Source of the DNA: Myxococcota bacterium
GTDB lineage: Bacteria; Myxococcota_A; Polyangia; Palsa-1104; JAEUJZ01
Direction: 5' to 3'
Length of the DNA: 61,474 bases
Assembly (NCBI GenBank): GCA_025057315.1
Contig: JANWXW010000141.1
Location: 1 to 61,474 of the forward strand
In this document: positions 16,403-25,933 of the stretch, piece by piece
How the letters are laid out: every line of letters starts with the position of its first letter
Numbering within the stretch: position 1 is the stretch's first letter
Position numbers and translations under genes: made by a program
Notes under the pieces: generated by a model
Seen by the model: the letters and a program-made list of their open reading frames with translations, nothing else
The model's database searches: none
What the model was told of the DNA's origin: nothing

Positions 16403-17884
16403 ATGAAGCTGTTTGAGCCCATCCAGGTGGGGCCATTGACGCTGGCCAACCGCATCGTCTTGCCGGCCATGGTGACGCGCCTGAGTGGCGAGGACGGCCA
16501 CGTCAACCAGGACATCGAGGAGCGCTACGTCCGCTTTGCCCGCGGCGAACCAGGGCTGATCGTTGTGGAAGCCATGGGGATTAGCCAGTCCAAGTCAGGA
16601 CCGCTGCTCCGCATCAGCTCTGCCGAGTACCTACCGGGTCTGCGGCGGCTAGCTCGCAGGGTACACGAGACGGCTCCGGTCAAGGTGGTGGCGCAGATCA
16701 TTCACTTTCTGAAAATCTCCCGCAGCGGCTGGCGCCAGACCATCATGGATCTGACCGTTGCCGAGATTCGCGACATCGTGGCCCAATTTGCCGCCGCTGC
16801 GGGCCGAGCCCGCGAGGCTGGCTTTGATGGCGTCGAGCTGCACATGGCCCACGCCTACACCATGTCTTCCTTCTTGTCGCGCATGAATCGCCGGCGCGAC
16901 GACTATGGTGGCTCGCTGGACAACCGGTTGCGTGCCCCATCGGAGGTGCTCAAGGCTGTCAAGGCCACTGTTGGCGACGATTTCCTCGTCGGCGTGCGCT
17001 TCGATGGAGAGGAATGCATCAAAGACGGCTACTCGCTGCCCGATGCCCAACAAATCGCGCTCCGGCTAGCCCGCCTCGGGGCTCACTACCTGTCGATCTC
17101 TGCCGGAGGCAAGTTCGAAGACGCGGTCAAGAAGCCGGGAGTGCCCATCTACCCTTACACGGGCTACTCGGGGGACCGCTGCATGCCCGGTAAGGGCTAT
17201 CCAGATGGCTTCAATCTGTATCTGGGCGAGGGCATCAAGCAGGTCCTGGTGGCACACGGCTTCCCCGAGGTGCGCGTCGTGGCCACCGGCAAGATCTGGC
17301 GGCCAGAGCACGCCGAGGAAATCGTTACACGCAGAACCGATTTGGTTGGCATGGCGCGGCAGTTGCTGGCCGATCCCGACTGGCCGCGCAAGGTTCGCGA
17401 CGGCCGTGCGGACTCCATCATCTTCTGTGAATATGGCAATGTGTGCAAGGCCCTCGACGAGAGCTTCCAGAAGGTACGCTGCACGCTGTGGCCCAAGGAC
17501 GCGCTGCACGCCCCGCTCAGCGCCAAGGCGCAGGACGCCCCACCCCCCCAGTGGCCGCCCGGGGGAGCGAGGCTACGAGCCCACCTGGAGCATGGCAAGG
17601 TGCGCCTGAACTGGGAGCGGGCGGTGGATCCCGAGGCCAGCCTGGCTCAGGGCAGCCCAGATGGGGCGGGCGGCATCTATGGCTACGAGGTGCTCCGCGC
17701 GGAGGGAGAGGCGGGAACAGCGGCGCTTGCGCACCACGCATCCATTCGCGCGGCAACGCCCACCTTCCTCGATGTCGAAGTGCTGGGCGGCGTGCGCTAT
17801 ACTTACGCTGTCAAGCCTTACGATCGGCGCGGCGTGCGCGGGCCCTGTTCGGAGCCAGTCAGCATTGAGTTGCCTCCGCCGTGA
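16403..17884 (+). CDS. OYE-family NADH:flavin oxidoreductase with C-terminal FN3-like domain
   Basis: This is 493 residues. Residues 1-370 form the Old Yellow Enzyme TIM barrel (LFEPIQVGPLTLANRIVLPAM, GFDGVELHMAHAYTMSSFLS, NRRRDDYGGSLDNR), which binds FMN and reduces activated C=C bonds. After the barrel, CEYGNVC and a further Cys 12 residues on keep only part of the CX2CX3CX11C iron-sulfur motif of the FadH class, so a cluster is doubtful. Residues about 400-490 look like a fibronectin type III domain (KVRLNWERAV, GYEVLRAEGE, RYTYAVKPYDRRG, SEPVSIEL), an unusual appendage for a cytoplasmic flavoenzyme. No signal peptide is present. It converges with the next gene 4 bp away. Confidence 0.85.
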   Translation: MKLFEPIQVGPLTLANRIVLPAMVTRLSGEDGHVNQDIEERYVRFARGEPGLIVVEAMGISQSKSGPLLRISSAEYLPGLRRLARRVHETAPVKVVAQIIHFLKISRSGWRQTIMDLTVAEIRDIVAQFAAAAGRAREAGFDGVELHMAHAYTMSSFLSRMNRRRDDYGGSLDNRLRAPSEVLKAVKATVGDDFLVGVRFDGEECIKDGYSLPDAQQIALRLARLGAHYLSISAGGKFEDAVKKPGVPIYPYTGYSGDRCMPGKGYPDGFNLYLGEGIKQVLVAHGFPEVRVVATGKIWRPEHAEEIVTRRTDLVGMARQLLADPDWPRKVRDGRADSIIFCEYGNVCKALDESFQKVRCTLWPKDALHAPLSAKAQDAPPPQWPPGGARLRAHLEHGKVRLNWERAVDPEASLAQGSPDGAGGIYGYEVLRAEGEAGTAALAHHASIRAATPTFLDVEVLGGVRYTYAVKPYDRRGVRGPCSEPVSIELPPP

Positions 17885-17888
17885 CGCC

Positions 17889-18308
17889 TCACAGCTGGCA
17901 GGGGCAGGGCATGGCCCGCGGCGGCACAAGCAGGCTGGGCAGGTCTCGGCGACCGCGTGACAGCCAAATGGAGTGCGTCACGTCCACACCTGGACGCAGT
18001 TCCAGTTCGCCACTGAACTCCAGGTATCCGCTCTTGCATGCGTGCACAAATACGCGCCGGGGACCGCGCAGCGCCAGTTCCACCTCCGCCGGAATGGGAC
18101 CGACGACATGGCCGTCGATGCGGACGCACGCGCCTGGGGTGCCTCCCAGATGCAGGCGCACTGCAACCTCGCTGGATACAACCGGAGGCGATCGGCCCGG
18201 GCAACGTCGCAGATGGAGGCAGAGCCCCACCAGGGTCACAACAAGCACCAGCAGCACGGTGCTAAGCGCGATCACCTTGCGGTGTGGCAGATATGAGCTG
18301 GCCCACAT
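17889..18308 (-). CDS. Small membrane-anchored PEGA-like protein
   Basis: The protein has 139 residues from ATG 18308, chosen because GGAGG sits 7 nt upstream; the open frame reaches back to 18437 without such a signal. One membrane helix (VIALSTVLLVLVVTLVGLCL, about residues 12-31) is followed by about 75 residues that resemble a PEGA surface-layer domain (GACVRIDGHVVGPIPAEVELALRG), and the protein ends in a Pro/Cys tail. It probably faces the periplasm. Function unknown. It is divergent from mfd. Confidence 0.75.
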   Translation of the reverse strand: MWASSYLPHRKVIALSTVLLVLVVTLVGLCLHLRRCPGRSPPVVSSEVAVRLHLGGTPGACVRIDGHVVGPIPAEVELALRGPRRVFVHACKSGYLEFSGELELRPGVDVTHSIWLSRGRRDLPSLLVPPRAMPCPCQL

Positions 18309-18386
18309 CTTCGTCCTCCTTCCGGCTGCTTTTTGCTTCAGTATACGCGTGCTGGCATCCAGGCGCCGTGCTAGCTTGTCGCTCCC

Positions 18387-21300
18387 ATGAGTGCCCTTGT
18401 GCACGGCCTCCTCACCCATTCGGTGAACGGCCTCCACGCGCTTTCGGCTCGTCAGGGATTGGATCGGCTGCTGGCGCTGCGAGCTGGCGGAGCCAGGCGG
18501 GTCCGGCTGCAGGACTGCGAGGGTGCTATGGCAGCGCTTACCATCGCCCGCCTCGCTGCAGATCGAGGCTCCGGCCGCTCCCCCCTGCTGGTGGTGATCG
18601 TCAAGGACGAAGCCGAGGCGCAGCGCCTAGTCCGTGATGTCCGCTTCTTCGTCGGCGGCGAGCGAGGCGACGATCCGGCGGCTGCCCCACCGGTCATGCA
18701 CCTGCCGGTGCCGGAGCAGAGCCCGTGGGCCGACGTGACGCCAGACCGCCGCACGATTGGGCAGCGCCTGGCGGTGTTGTTCCGGCTTACCCAGGCTCGT
18801 GACCCGACGTTGTGTGGTTCTGTGCTCATCGCTTCGGTCAACAGCCTGTGCCGGCGGGTCATGCCACGCGAGGCGCTCATCGCCCTGTGCGACATCCTCC
18901 AGGCGGAGCAGGAGGTCGACCGAGAGCGGACGCTGTCGCTGCTGACCCGTGCCGGTTATACCCGCATGCCGGTGTGCGAGGACCCCGGCACCTTTGCGGT
19001 GCGCGGCGGCGTCATCGATCTGTTCCCCCCGCTGTACCGCTTTCCGGTGCGTCTGGAATTGTATGGAGACCTCATTGAGTCGATGCGCTTTTATGACCCG
19101 CAGACGCAGCGCACGCTACGCAAGACCAGCGAGATTTGCATCCACCCGGTGCGCGAGGCGCTGCTGTCGCCGGGCCACGCACTGCGCGAGCGGCTCCTGC
19201 AAGCCGGCGACCTGGCCTCACATCCCTCGTCACGGACCCGGCAGATCCTGGAACAGATCGAGGCCGGCGAGGACTTTTTCGGCATAGAGGCGCTGGTGCC
19301 GGCCATGCACGCCCGGATGGATTCGGTGTTCTCCTATCTTCCCCCTGGCACGAGCCTGTTCGTGCTGGAGCCGCACCAGGTCATGGACGCGCTGCTCGAT
19401 CACCTTGTCGATGCGGAGCGGGCCTATGAGCGCCGTCTGGCAGAACACCAGCTGTGCTTGCCCCCGGCGGACTTTTACCTAAACTGCGACCAGCTGGAGG
19501 CTGAGCTGCGCGCTCCTGATCGGAGCTGCATCGAGGCGCAAGGACTCGAGATCTACGACGGTAGCGCCGTGAGCGACGCGCAGGGAGCAGGAGGGCCCGA
19601 GCAAGAGCCAGCGCCCATGCTCCGCTTTGCTTGCGACAACCACCGCAGCTTGCAGGCGGAGCTTGTGCGTGGCCGCGCAGACCACAAGGAACATTTCCTG
19701 CAGCCGCTGGTAGACCGGATGCGCCGCCAGCTCGATGAGGGCCAGCACGTCGTGGTGGTCTGCTCCAGCCTGCAGCATGGCGAGCGACTTGGGTCACTGC
19801 TGCGGGGCTATGGCCTGCCTACGCACCTGCACCGCCCCGGTCTAGCCAGTCTGGCAGCCGACGAGGGGCCAGGTCGACTCGACTTGCTAGAGCTTGGACC
19901 GCCGAGCGGCCGCATTGAACTTCTCATCGGATCGCTGGGACGCGGACTTGATCTTCCCCTGGATGGGATCTCGCTTTATTCAGAGGCGGAAATCTTCGGC
20001 GAGAAGGCCCGCCGCGTCGCGCGTACGCCACCCCGCCCCGCCCCGTCGCTGAGTTCCTTCAAGGACCTGCGCGAGGGCTCCTTCGTCGTCCACAAGCTCC
20101 ACGGCATTGGCGTGTACCGCGGTCTGGCCAAGCTGCCTGTGCGCGGTGTGCCGGTGGATTTTGTTCATATCCAGTACGAGGGCGGGTCGCTGTACCTGCC
20201 CGTCTGGCGCCTGCGCGAGGTGCAGCGGTACGTGGGCGCCGAGGGCCTCACGCCGCGCATCGATCGGCTTGGCGGTGAAACCTGGCAAAAGACCCGCGCC
20301 CGGGTGGGTCGAGAGATCCGCCAGCTCGCCGAGGAGTTGCTGCGGCTCTATGCGCAGCGCCAGGCCCAACCAGGGCACGCGGTGCGCTTAGACGAGGCCG
20401 CCGAGCAGATGCTACATGAGTTTGAGGCCACCTTCCCCTTTGAGGAGACGCCAGACCAGCAGCGGGCCATCGATGAGGTCCTGGCCGATCTGGAAGATGA
20501 GCGTCCCATGGATCGGCTCGTCTGCGGTGACGTGGGCTACGGCAAGACCGAAGTGGCCATGCGCGCTGCCATGAAGGTGGTACTGGGTGGGCGTCAGGTG
20601 GCGGTCCTGGCACCCACCACGGTGCTGGTGGAGCAGCACCTGCAGACCTTCCGTTCGCGCTTCTCGGCGATGCCAGTGCGCATTGACTCCCTGTCCCGCT
20701 TCCGCAGCCGCGCCGAGCAGCTCCAAACCATTCGCGCGTTGGCCGAGGGGAGTGTAGATATTGTCATCGGCACCCACCGGCTGCTATCGCCGGATGTCCG
20801 CTTTCGCAACCTAGGCCTGGTCATCATCGATGAGGAGCAGCGCTTCGGCGTGGCCCACAAGGAGCGCCTCCGCCGCATGCGTACCCAAGTCGACACCCTG
20901 ACCCTGTCGGCCACACCCATTCCGCGGACGCTGCACATGGCCCTGTCGGGTCTGCGTGAGATCTCCCTGATCACTACCCCGCCCGCGGATCGGCTGGCCA
21001 TCCGTACCCTGGTAGCGCGCGAGGGAGATGACCTCATCCGCGAGGGGGTGCGGCGAGAGCTGCAGCGGGGTGGGCAAGTCTTCTTCGTGCACAACCGCGT
21101 GGAGACCATCGGTAAGTGGGCGCGGCGCCTCCATGAGCTGCTGCCCGAGGTGAGAATCCTTACCGCTCATGGCCAGATGGCTGCCGAGGAGCTGGAGCGG
21201 GTGATGCTCGACTTTGTCCAGGGGCGGGCCGATCTTTTGCTCTGTACCACGATCATCGAAAGTGGGTTGGACATCCCGCGGGCCAACACCATGTTCGTGG

Positions 21301-22118
21301 ATCGCGCCGACACCTTCGGCCTGTCGCAACTTTATCAGCTACGCGGGCGCATCGGTCGGTCACGCGAGCGCGCCTACTGCTATCTGCTCGTCCCGCCGGA
21401 GCGCGAGATGACCAGCGAGGCCAAACAGCGCCTGGCGGTGCTGCAGCGGTTCTCCGAGCTGGGCGCTGGCTACAACATCGCCACCCACGACCTGGAAATC
21501 CGCGGTGCCGGTGAACTCCTGGGCGATCGACAGTCCGGAACGATGTCCGCAGTGGGCTTTGATATGTATATTCAAATGCTCAATGATGCAGTGGCCGAGC
21601 TGCGTGGCCAGCCCATTCGCTCGGAACCCGATCTGGATCTATCGTGCGATCTGCCCGGCTTCATCCCCGAGGCGTACCTGCCGGACACAGGGCAGCGGCT
21701 GGACTTTTACCAGCGGCTCTCTCAGGCTGACGACGAGGAGCAGGTGGCCGAGCTGCTGGGCGAGCTGCGCGACCGCTACGGCCCCCTTCCTGAGGAGGTC
21801 GAGGTGCTTGCTGGCATCACGGTCGTGCGCAGCCTCGGACGACGGCTGGGTGCCACCGCCCTGGAGCTGAGCGAGGCGCGCCTGGCGCTAGCGCTTGGTG
21901 AGAGGACAGTATTGCGTCCCGAGCAGGCCATGAAGCTGGTATCTGCGCGACGATCTCCATGGAAGCTTACGCCCGACATGCGCCTGGTGCGCACCTGGCA
22001 GAGCGATCAGGAGCGCAGGGATCGCCTGCAGCTGGCCCGCAGCATCCTGGCCGAGCTGCTCGCCCAGGCTACAGCCGGTTCGACGCCAGCTCCGCCAGGG
22101 GGGAGCGCTCCCCCTTGA
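18387..22118 (+). CDS. mfd: Transcription-repair coupling factor Mfd
   Basis: This is a 1243-residue DNA translocase that removes stalled RNA polymerase and recruits UvrA. Domain order is canonical: a UvrB-homology module (GTFAVRGGVIDLFPP), the RNA-polymerase interaction domain (GSFVVHKLHGIGVYRGL), RecG-type helicase motor with Walker A GDVGYGKT (714-721) and DEEQ (815-818), QLRGRIGRS in motif VI, and the C-terminal TRCF domain (SEPDLDL to the end). It is slightly longer than the E. coli protein. Its last 50 bp overlap the convergent phoH-like gene. Confidence 0.97.
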   Translation: MSALVHGLLTHSVNGLHALSARQGLDRLLALRAGGARRVRLQDCEGAMAALTIARLAADRGSGRSPLLVVIVKDEAEAQRLVRDVRFFVGGERGDDPAAAPPVMHLPVPEQSPWADVTPDRRTIGQRLAVLFRLTQARDPTLCGSVLIASVNSLCRRVMPREALIALCDILQAEQEVDRERTLSLLTRAGYTRMPVCEDPGTFAVRGGVIDLFPPLYRFPVRLELYGDLIESMRFYDPQTQRTLRKTSEICIHPVREALLSPGHALRERLLQAGDLASHPSSRTRQILEQIEAGEDFFGIEALVPAMHARMDSVFSYLPPGTSLFVLEPHQVMDALLDHLVDAERAYERRLAEHQLCLPPADFYLNCDQLEAELRAPDRSCIEAQGLEIYDGSAVSDAQGAGGPEQEPAPMLRFACDNHRSLQAELVRGRADHKEHFLQPLVDRMRRQLDEGQHVVVVCSSLQHGERLGSLLRGYGLPTHLHRPGLASLAADEGPGRLDLLELGPPSGRIELLIGSLGRGLDLPLDGISLYSEAEIFGEKARRVARTPPRPAPSLSSFKDLREGSFVVHKLHGIGVYRGLAKLPVRGVPVDFVHIQYEGGSLYLPVWRLREVQRYVGAEGLTPRIDRLGGETWQKTRARVGREIRQLAEELLRLYAQRQAQPGHAVRLDEAAEQMLHEFEATFPFEETPDQQRAIDEVLADLEDERPMDRLVCGDVGYGKTEVAMRAAMKVVLGGRQVAVLAPTTVLVEQHLQTFRSRFSAMPVRIDSLSRFRSRAEQLQTIRALAEGSVDIVIGTHRLLSPDVRFRNLGLVIIDEEQRFGVAHKERLRRMRTQVDTLTLSATPIPRTLHMALSGLREISLITTPPADRLAIRTLVAREGDDLIREGVRRELQRGGQVFFVHNRVETIGKWARRLHELLPEVRILTAHGQMAAEELERVMLDFVQGRADLLLCTTIIESGLDIPRANTMFVDRADTFGLSQLYQLRGRIGRSRERAYCYLLVPPEREMTSEAKQRLAVLQRFSELGAGYNIATHDLEIRGAGELLGDRQSGTMSAVGFDMYIQMLNDAVAELRGQPIRSEPDLDLSCDLPGFIPEAYLPDTGQRLDFYQRLSQADDEEQVAELLGELRDRYGPLPEEVEVLAGITVVRSLGRRLGATALELSEARLALALGERTVLRPEQAMKLVSARRSPWKLTPDMRLVRTWQSDQERRDRLQLARSILAELLAQATAGSTPAPPGGSAPP

Positions 22119-23415
22119 CCAGCGTCACATGCCCAGCGAGCGGCTCGCCTTTGAACCGCTCCACGCAGGTGGTCAGGCCGTTGTTGCTCGCATCCACATA
22201 CGGGTTGTCGATCTGGTACGGGTCGCCGGTAAAGACGATCTTGGTGCCCTCGCCGACCCGGGTGATGATGGTCTTGACCTCATGGGGCGTGAGGTTCTGC
22301 GCCTCGTCGATGATGATGAACTGGTTTGGGATAGAGCGGCCGCGAATGTAGGTCAGGGCCTCGATCTGCATCAGGCCCATGTTGACCAGCTCCTCTGCTG
22401 AGCGGTTCTCCCTGCGACCCTCCCTGGACAAGCCCAGGAGGAACTCGACGTTGTCATAAATTGGCTGCATCCACGGGTTCAGTTTCTCCTCCATAGTGCC
22501 GGGCAAATAGCCGATGTCCCGTCCCAGTGGGAAGATGGGCCGCGAGACGAGCAAGCGGTGGTAGACGCGCTCTTCGGCGACCTTCTGCAGGCCCGCGGCG
22601 ATGGCCAGCAGCGTCTTGCCCGTGCCCGCCTTGCCCACCAGCGTTACCAGCTTGATCTCGTCGTTGAGCAGGAGGTCCAGAGCGAAGTGCTGCTCCTTGT
22701 TGCGGGGCCGGATCCCCCAAACGCCCTCGCGCAGCTTGCGCACTGGCAAGAGTGCCTGCTGGTTCTTGTCCACCCGCCCGAGTGCCGTCGATGTGCCCTC
22801 GCTGCTGCGCAGCAACAAATACTGGTTGCCATACAGCACTGGTCGCTCACCGACCACGCCACCCAATAGCACATCCAGGGGAAGACGGCCCTCCTGGTAA
22901 AAAGCCGAAATCAGCTCTGCCGAGACCTGCAGCTCAGCGTGGCCCGTGTACAGCTCCTCGAGGCTGATCTGCTCGACGTCGTAGTCCTCCGCGTGCAGCC
23001 CCATGGCGTCGGCGCGAATGCGCAGGTTTACATCCTTGGTCACCAGGATCGTCTGCATCTCCGGGTTGGCATCGCGCACCGCCAGCGCCACGCCCAGAAT
23101 CAGGTTGTCTGCCAGCTGGGAAGTTCGCAGCGGCGGGGGTATCTCCCGACCGCCCAAGGCGACCCGCAGCTGGCCTTTGCCCGGCAGTTCGATCCCCTCT
23201 GAGAGGTGGTGGCCACCGTTGCGGAACTCATCGAGCCGGCGGCACACCTCGCGGGCATTGCGACCGCGCTCGCTGAGTTCCTTCTTGAACTGGTCGATCT
23301 CCTCCAGGACGTAGATTGGGATCACCACCACGTTGTCGGCGAACTGGAACATCGCCAGCGGGTCGTGAAGCAGGACATTGGTGTCGAGCACGAAATGCTT
23401 GCGCATGCCTGTCAC
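22069..23415 (-). CDS. PhoH-family ATPase with N-terminal PIN domain
   Basis: This is 448 residues. An N-terminal PIN ribonuclease-like domain (residues 1-135: VLDTNVLLHDP with Asp11, then ADNLILGVAL and ILVTKDVNLRIRA) precedes a PhoH P-loop domain (GKAGTGKT at 261-268, IIIDEAQNLTPHEVKTIITRVG, FTGDPYQID). These PIN-PhoH (PhoH2/YlaK-type) proteins are linked to RNA unwinding and decay. ATG 23406 is an alternative start. The 3' end overlaps mfd on the other strand by 50 bp. Confidence 0.93.
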   Translation of the reverse strand: MTGMRKHFVLDTNVLLHDPLAMFQFADNVVVIPIYVLEEIDQFKKELSERGRNAREVCRRLDEFRNGGHHLSEGIELPGKGQLRVALGGREIPPPLRTSQLADNLILGVALAVRDANPEMQTILVTKDVNLRIRADAMGLHAEDYDVEQISLEELYTGHAELQVSAELISAFYQEGRLPLDVLLGGVVGERPVLYGNQYLLLRSSEGTSTALGRVDKNQQALLPVRKLREGVWGIRPRNKEQHFALDLLLNDEIKLVTLVGKAGTGKTLLAIAAGLQKVAEERVYHRLLVSRPIFPLGRDIGYLPGTMEEKLNPWMQPIYDNVEFLLGLSREGRRENRSAEELVNMGLMQIEALTYIRGRSIPNQFIIIDEAQNLTPHEVKTIITRVGEGTKIVFTGDPYQIDNPYVDASNNGLTTCVERFKGEPLAGHVTLVKGERSPLAELASNRL

Positions 23416-23457
23416 GTAAGGACGGTATTCGGTCTTCTATCCCGTCTTCAAGGAACT

Positions 23458-24543
23458 TCAAGGAAAACCGAACGGTGGTCCCAGGACCTTTTCCAGCTTC
23501 CGAGCGCGCAAGTAGTGCAGGATGTAGGCCTGGGCGCTGCGGTCGTCGCGGCGCAACCACCACGGCAGATCTGCTTCCTCCTCGATGATGTAGCTTGCCT
23601 CTAGTCCGTCCCCGCTTTCCAGGCGCCGGCGCAGGTCGGCCGCTGGGTCGGCGTCACCAAGGCGCCCCTGTTCCTCGACGATGCCGCTCTGCCAAGCATA
23701 GGGACTGCCCAGCAGGACCTCCCCACCTGGCCGGCACAGGCCATCCAGCACCGAGAGAAGTTGCACCGGTGCGCGCACCGAGTCCAGAACCCCCAGGGCT
23801 GCGACCCGGTCGAACGAGCCTGGCACCAGCGGCGGGTCGAGCACATCGGCGCAGATGAAGGTTGCCGGCATGGCCAGGTCCCCAGCGACGGCGATGGCGG
23901 TGCGGTAGTGACGACCGATCGTCCGCCGACCGTAGGCCAACCGCTCGCCAGACAGCAGGCGACGGGCGCGACGCAACGCCCCCAAGTGCAGGTCCACACC
24001 CACGCAGATGCGTGCCCCGCGGGCCAGCTCCGCCACCCCGCGCCCGACGCTGCAGCCGAGGTCCACCGCGCGCTCCACCGGCACGCTGGCCCGCTCCGCC
24101 AGGCGCTCCGCTGGCGCCGCAAACCCAAAGGGTGACACCGGGAACCCGGGCGGCACCGGCGGTGGCTGGGCCCGGTCCCCCCAGTGAGCATCGAGGTAGA
24201 TGGACAGGTGCTCGCATAGGCGAGCATATACTGCATCGTCCGGCCCCGCCCCAGCCAGCAGCGCCTGCAGCTCAGGGTGAAGCTCCCCCTCGACGACGTG
24301 GACGATCTGTCCGGTGAGCCATGCCGCCAGGTCCGCCACCACCACCGGAATGCCATCGACAATCGGATAGCTCCGCTGGCAGGCAGGGTTGTCACAGCCC
24401 AGCACGCCTTGCAGCACCTGGCCGTCCTCTGTTGTACGCAAGGCCGCTCGCAGCGAGAGCGTGTACATCTGCCGCCCGCACTCGTTGCGCACGCGGCACA
24501 CGGGGCAAACAAGCGGCAGCAGGGTCGGTGTGTCCGGATGCAT
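23458..24543 (-). CDS. SAM-dependent methyltransferase with Trm112-like zinc N-terminus
   Basis: The protein has 361 residues from ATG 24543 (the frame opens at 24585 but would overlap pepP). Residues 10-75 carry two Cys pairs (CPVCRVRNEC and CDNPACQ) followed by YPIVDGIPV, the Trm112/YcaR-like zinc module often seen before methyltransferase domains. The SAM motif is AVDLGCSVGRGVAELA (about residues 155-170), followed by GVDLH. The substrate is unknown. It lies downstream of pepP on the same strand, about 22 bp apart. Confidence 0.8.
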   Translation of the reverse strand: MHPDTPTLLPLVCPVCRVRNECGRQMYTLSLRAALRTTEDGQVLQGVLGCDNPACQRSYPIVDGIPVVVADLAAWLTGQIVHVVEGELHPELQALLAGAGPDDAVYARLCEHLSIYLDAHWGDRAQPPPVPPGFPVSPFGFAAPAERLAERASVPVERAVDLGCSVGRGVAELARGARICVGVDLHLGALRRARRLLSGERLAYGRRTIGRHYRTAIAVAGDLAMPATFICADVLDPPLVPGSFDRVAALGVLDSVRAPVQLLSVLDGLCRPGGEVLLGSPYAWQSGIVEEQGRLGDADPAADLRRRLESGDGLEASYIIEEEADLPWWLRRDDRSAQAYILHYLRARKLEKVLGPPFGFP

Positions 24544-24565
24544 AGAGCCTTCGTGGTCGTCGTGC

Positions 24566-25885
24566 TCAGGTCCTCCCCGACCCAACCAGGGCCTCCAACT
24601 CGGACGGATCTTTGGGAATGGCGCGCGTCAGCACCTCGTGGCCATCCTCTGTGATGAGGATGTCGTCCTCGATGCGCACACCAATGCCGCGGTACTCTGG
24701 TGGTTCCTGCTCCCCCTCGCCGATGTACAGCCCGGGCTCAATGGTAAAAACCATGCCTGGTTGGAGCGGCCGGGGCTGGCCCCCTGGGGCATAGTCGCCC
24801 ACGTCGTGCACGTCCATGCCCAACCAGTGGCTGGTGCGATGCATATAGTACCGCTTGTATTCGCCCTTGTCGATAAGCTCTGCGGGCTGACCAGACAGCA
24901 GGCCGAGGGCCACCATCCCCTCAGTCAGCACCTCAATGCAGCGACGGTGGATGTCGTCGATGGTGACGCCGGGCCGTGCCAGCGCGATGCCCTCTTGCTG
25001 GGCCCGCAGCACCACCTCATAGACGCGCCGCTGCGCAGGCGAGAAGCACGCCCGTCCCTCTGCCGTCGCCACCGGATAGGTGCGCGTGACGTCAGCGGTG
25101 AACCCCTGCCACTCGCAGCCCCCATCTACCAGGAGCAGTTGGCCGGGCCGCAGCACGTCTGCGGCATCCACATAGTGCAGAATCGTGGCGTTGGCGCCGG
25201 CGGCCACAATGGTGCCATAGCCGGGGTAACCGCCGTGACGGCGGAAGGTATAGTCGACAAGGGCCTCAATTTCGTACTCATATGTGCCGGCACGCGCCGC
25301 GCCCATGGCCAGGCGGTGGGCCTCGGCGGTGATCTCAACTGCACGACGGAGACTCGCCAGCGCCTCTTCGTCCTTGATAAGACGCTGCTCGTGGAGCACG
25401 GTCTGGATGTCTGTGATGCGTCGGGGCGCACGGCATCCCTGCCGCTCCCTGCGGCGAAGCGCGGCCATGGTGCGCAGAACCAGCGCATCCAGCTCCGGGT
25501 TGTCGCCCGGGTGCAGGAAAACCTCGTCGCAGCCGTCGAGTAGCTCATGCAGGCGCTGGGGTGCCTCGGTGATCGGGAAGGCCTGGTCGGCGCCGTACCG
25601 CTCCACCGCCCCCTCGACCCCGACTCGGCGACCGGTCCAGCGCTCCTGCTCGGCATCGCGCGGCCGGACCAGCAGGGTGAAACGGCGCTCCCGGCCCGGC
25701 GTGAACACAGCGAGCGCATCGGGCTCGGGAAACCCGGTCAGATAGAGCAGGTCGGAGTGCTGGCGAAAGGGGTAATGGACATCACCGTTGCGACGCATCT
25801 CGGCGGCCCCGCCGATGATGGCGCAGGCCCGCTCGGGCAGGGCACGCAAAAAGCGCTCCCGCCGCCTGGCATAGGGACTGGACAT
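24566..25885 (-). CDS. pepP: Xaa-Pro aminopeptidase
   Basis: This is a 439-residue M24B metallopeptidase that removes an N-terminal residue before proline. The N-terminal creatinase-like domain (residues 1-165, with FRQHSDLLYLTGF) precedes the pita-bread catalytic domain. The dinuclear metal ligands are in DGGCEWQGFTADVTRTY (two Asp), TSHWLGMDVHD (His), FTIEPGLY (Glu) and GVRIEDDIL (Glu). Length is as in E. coli PepP. It is divergent from cyaY. Confidence 0.95.
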   Translation of the reverse strand: MSSPYARRRERFLRALPERACAIIGGAAEMRRNGDVHYPFRQHSDLLYLTGFPEPDALAVFTPGRERRFTLLVRPRDAEQERWTGRRVGVEGAVERYGADQAFPITEAPQRLHELLDGCDEVFLHPGDNPELDALVLRTMAALRRRERQGCRAPRRITDIQTVLHEQRLIKDEEALASLRRAVEITAEAHRLAMGAARAGTYEYEIEALVDYTFRRHGGYPGYGTIVAAGANATILHYVDAADVLRPGQLLLVDGGCEWQGFTADVTRTYPVATAEGRACFSPAQRRVYEVVLRAQQEGIALARPGVTIDDIHRRCIEVLTEGMVALGLLSGQPAELIDKGEYKRYYMHRTSHWLGMDVHDVGDYAPGGQPRPLQPGMVFTIEPGLYIGEGEQEPPEYRGIGVRIEDDILITEDGHEVLTRAIPKDPSELEALVGSGRT

Positions 25886-25933
25886 GGAGGCTACGATAGC
25901 TGGCCGATGCGCTTGGTGCTAGTCTGAGCAACC

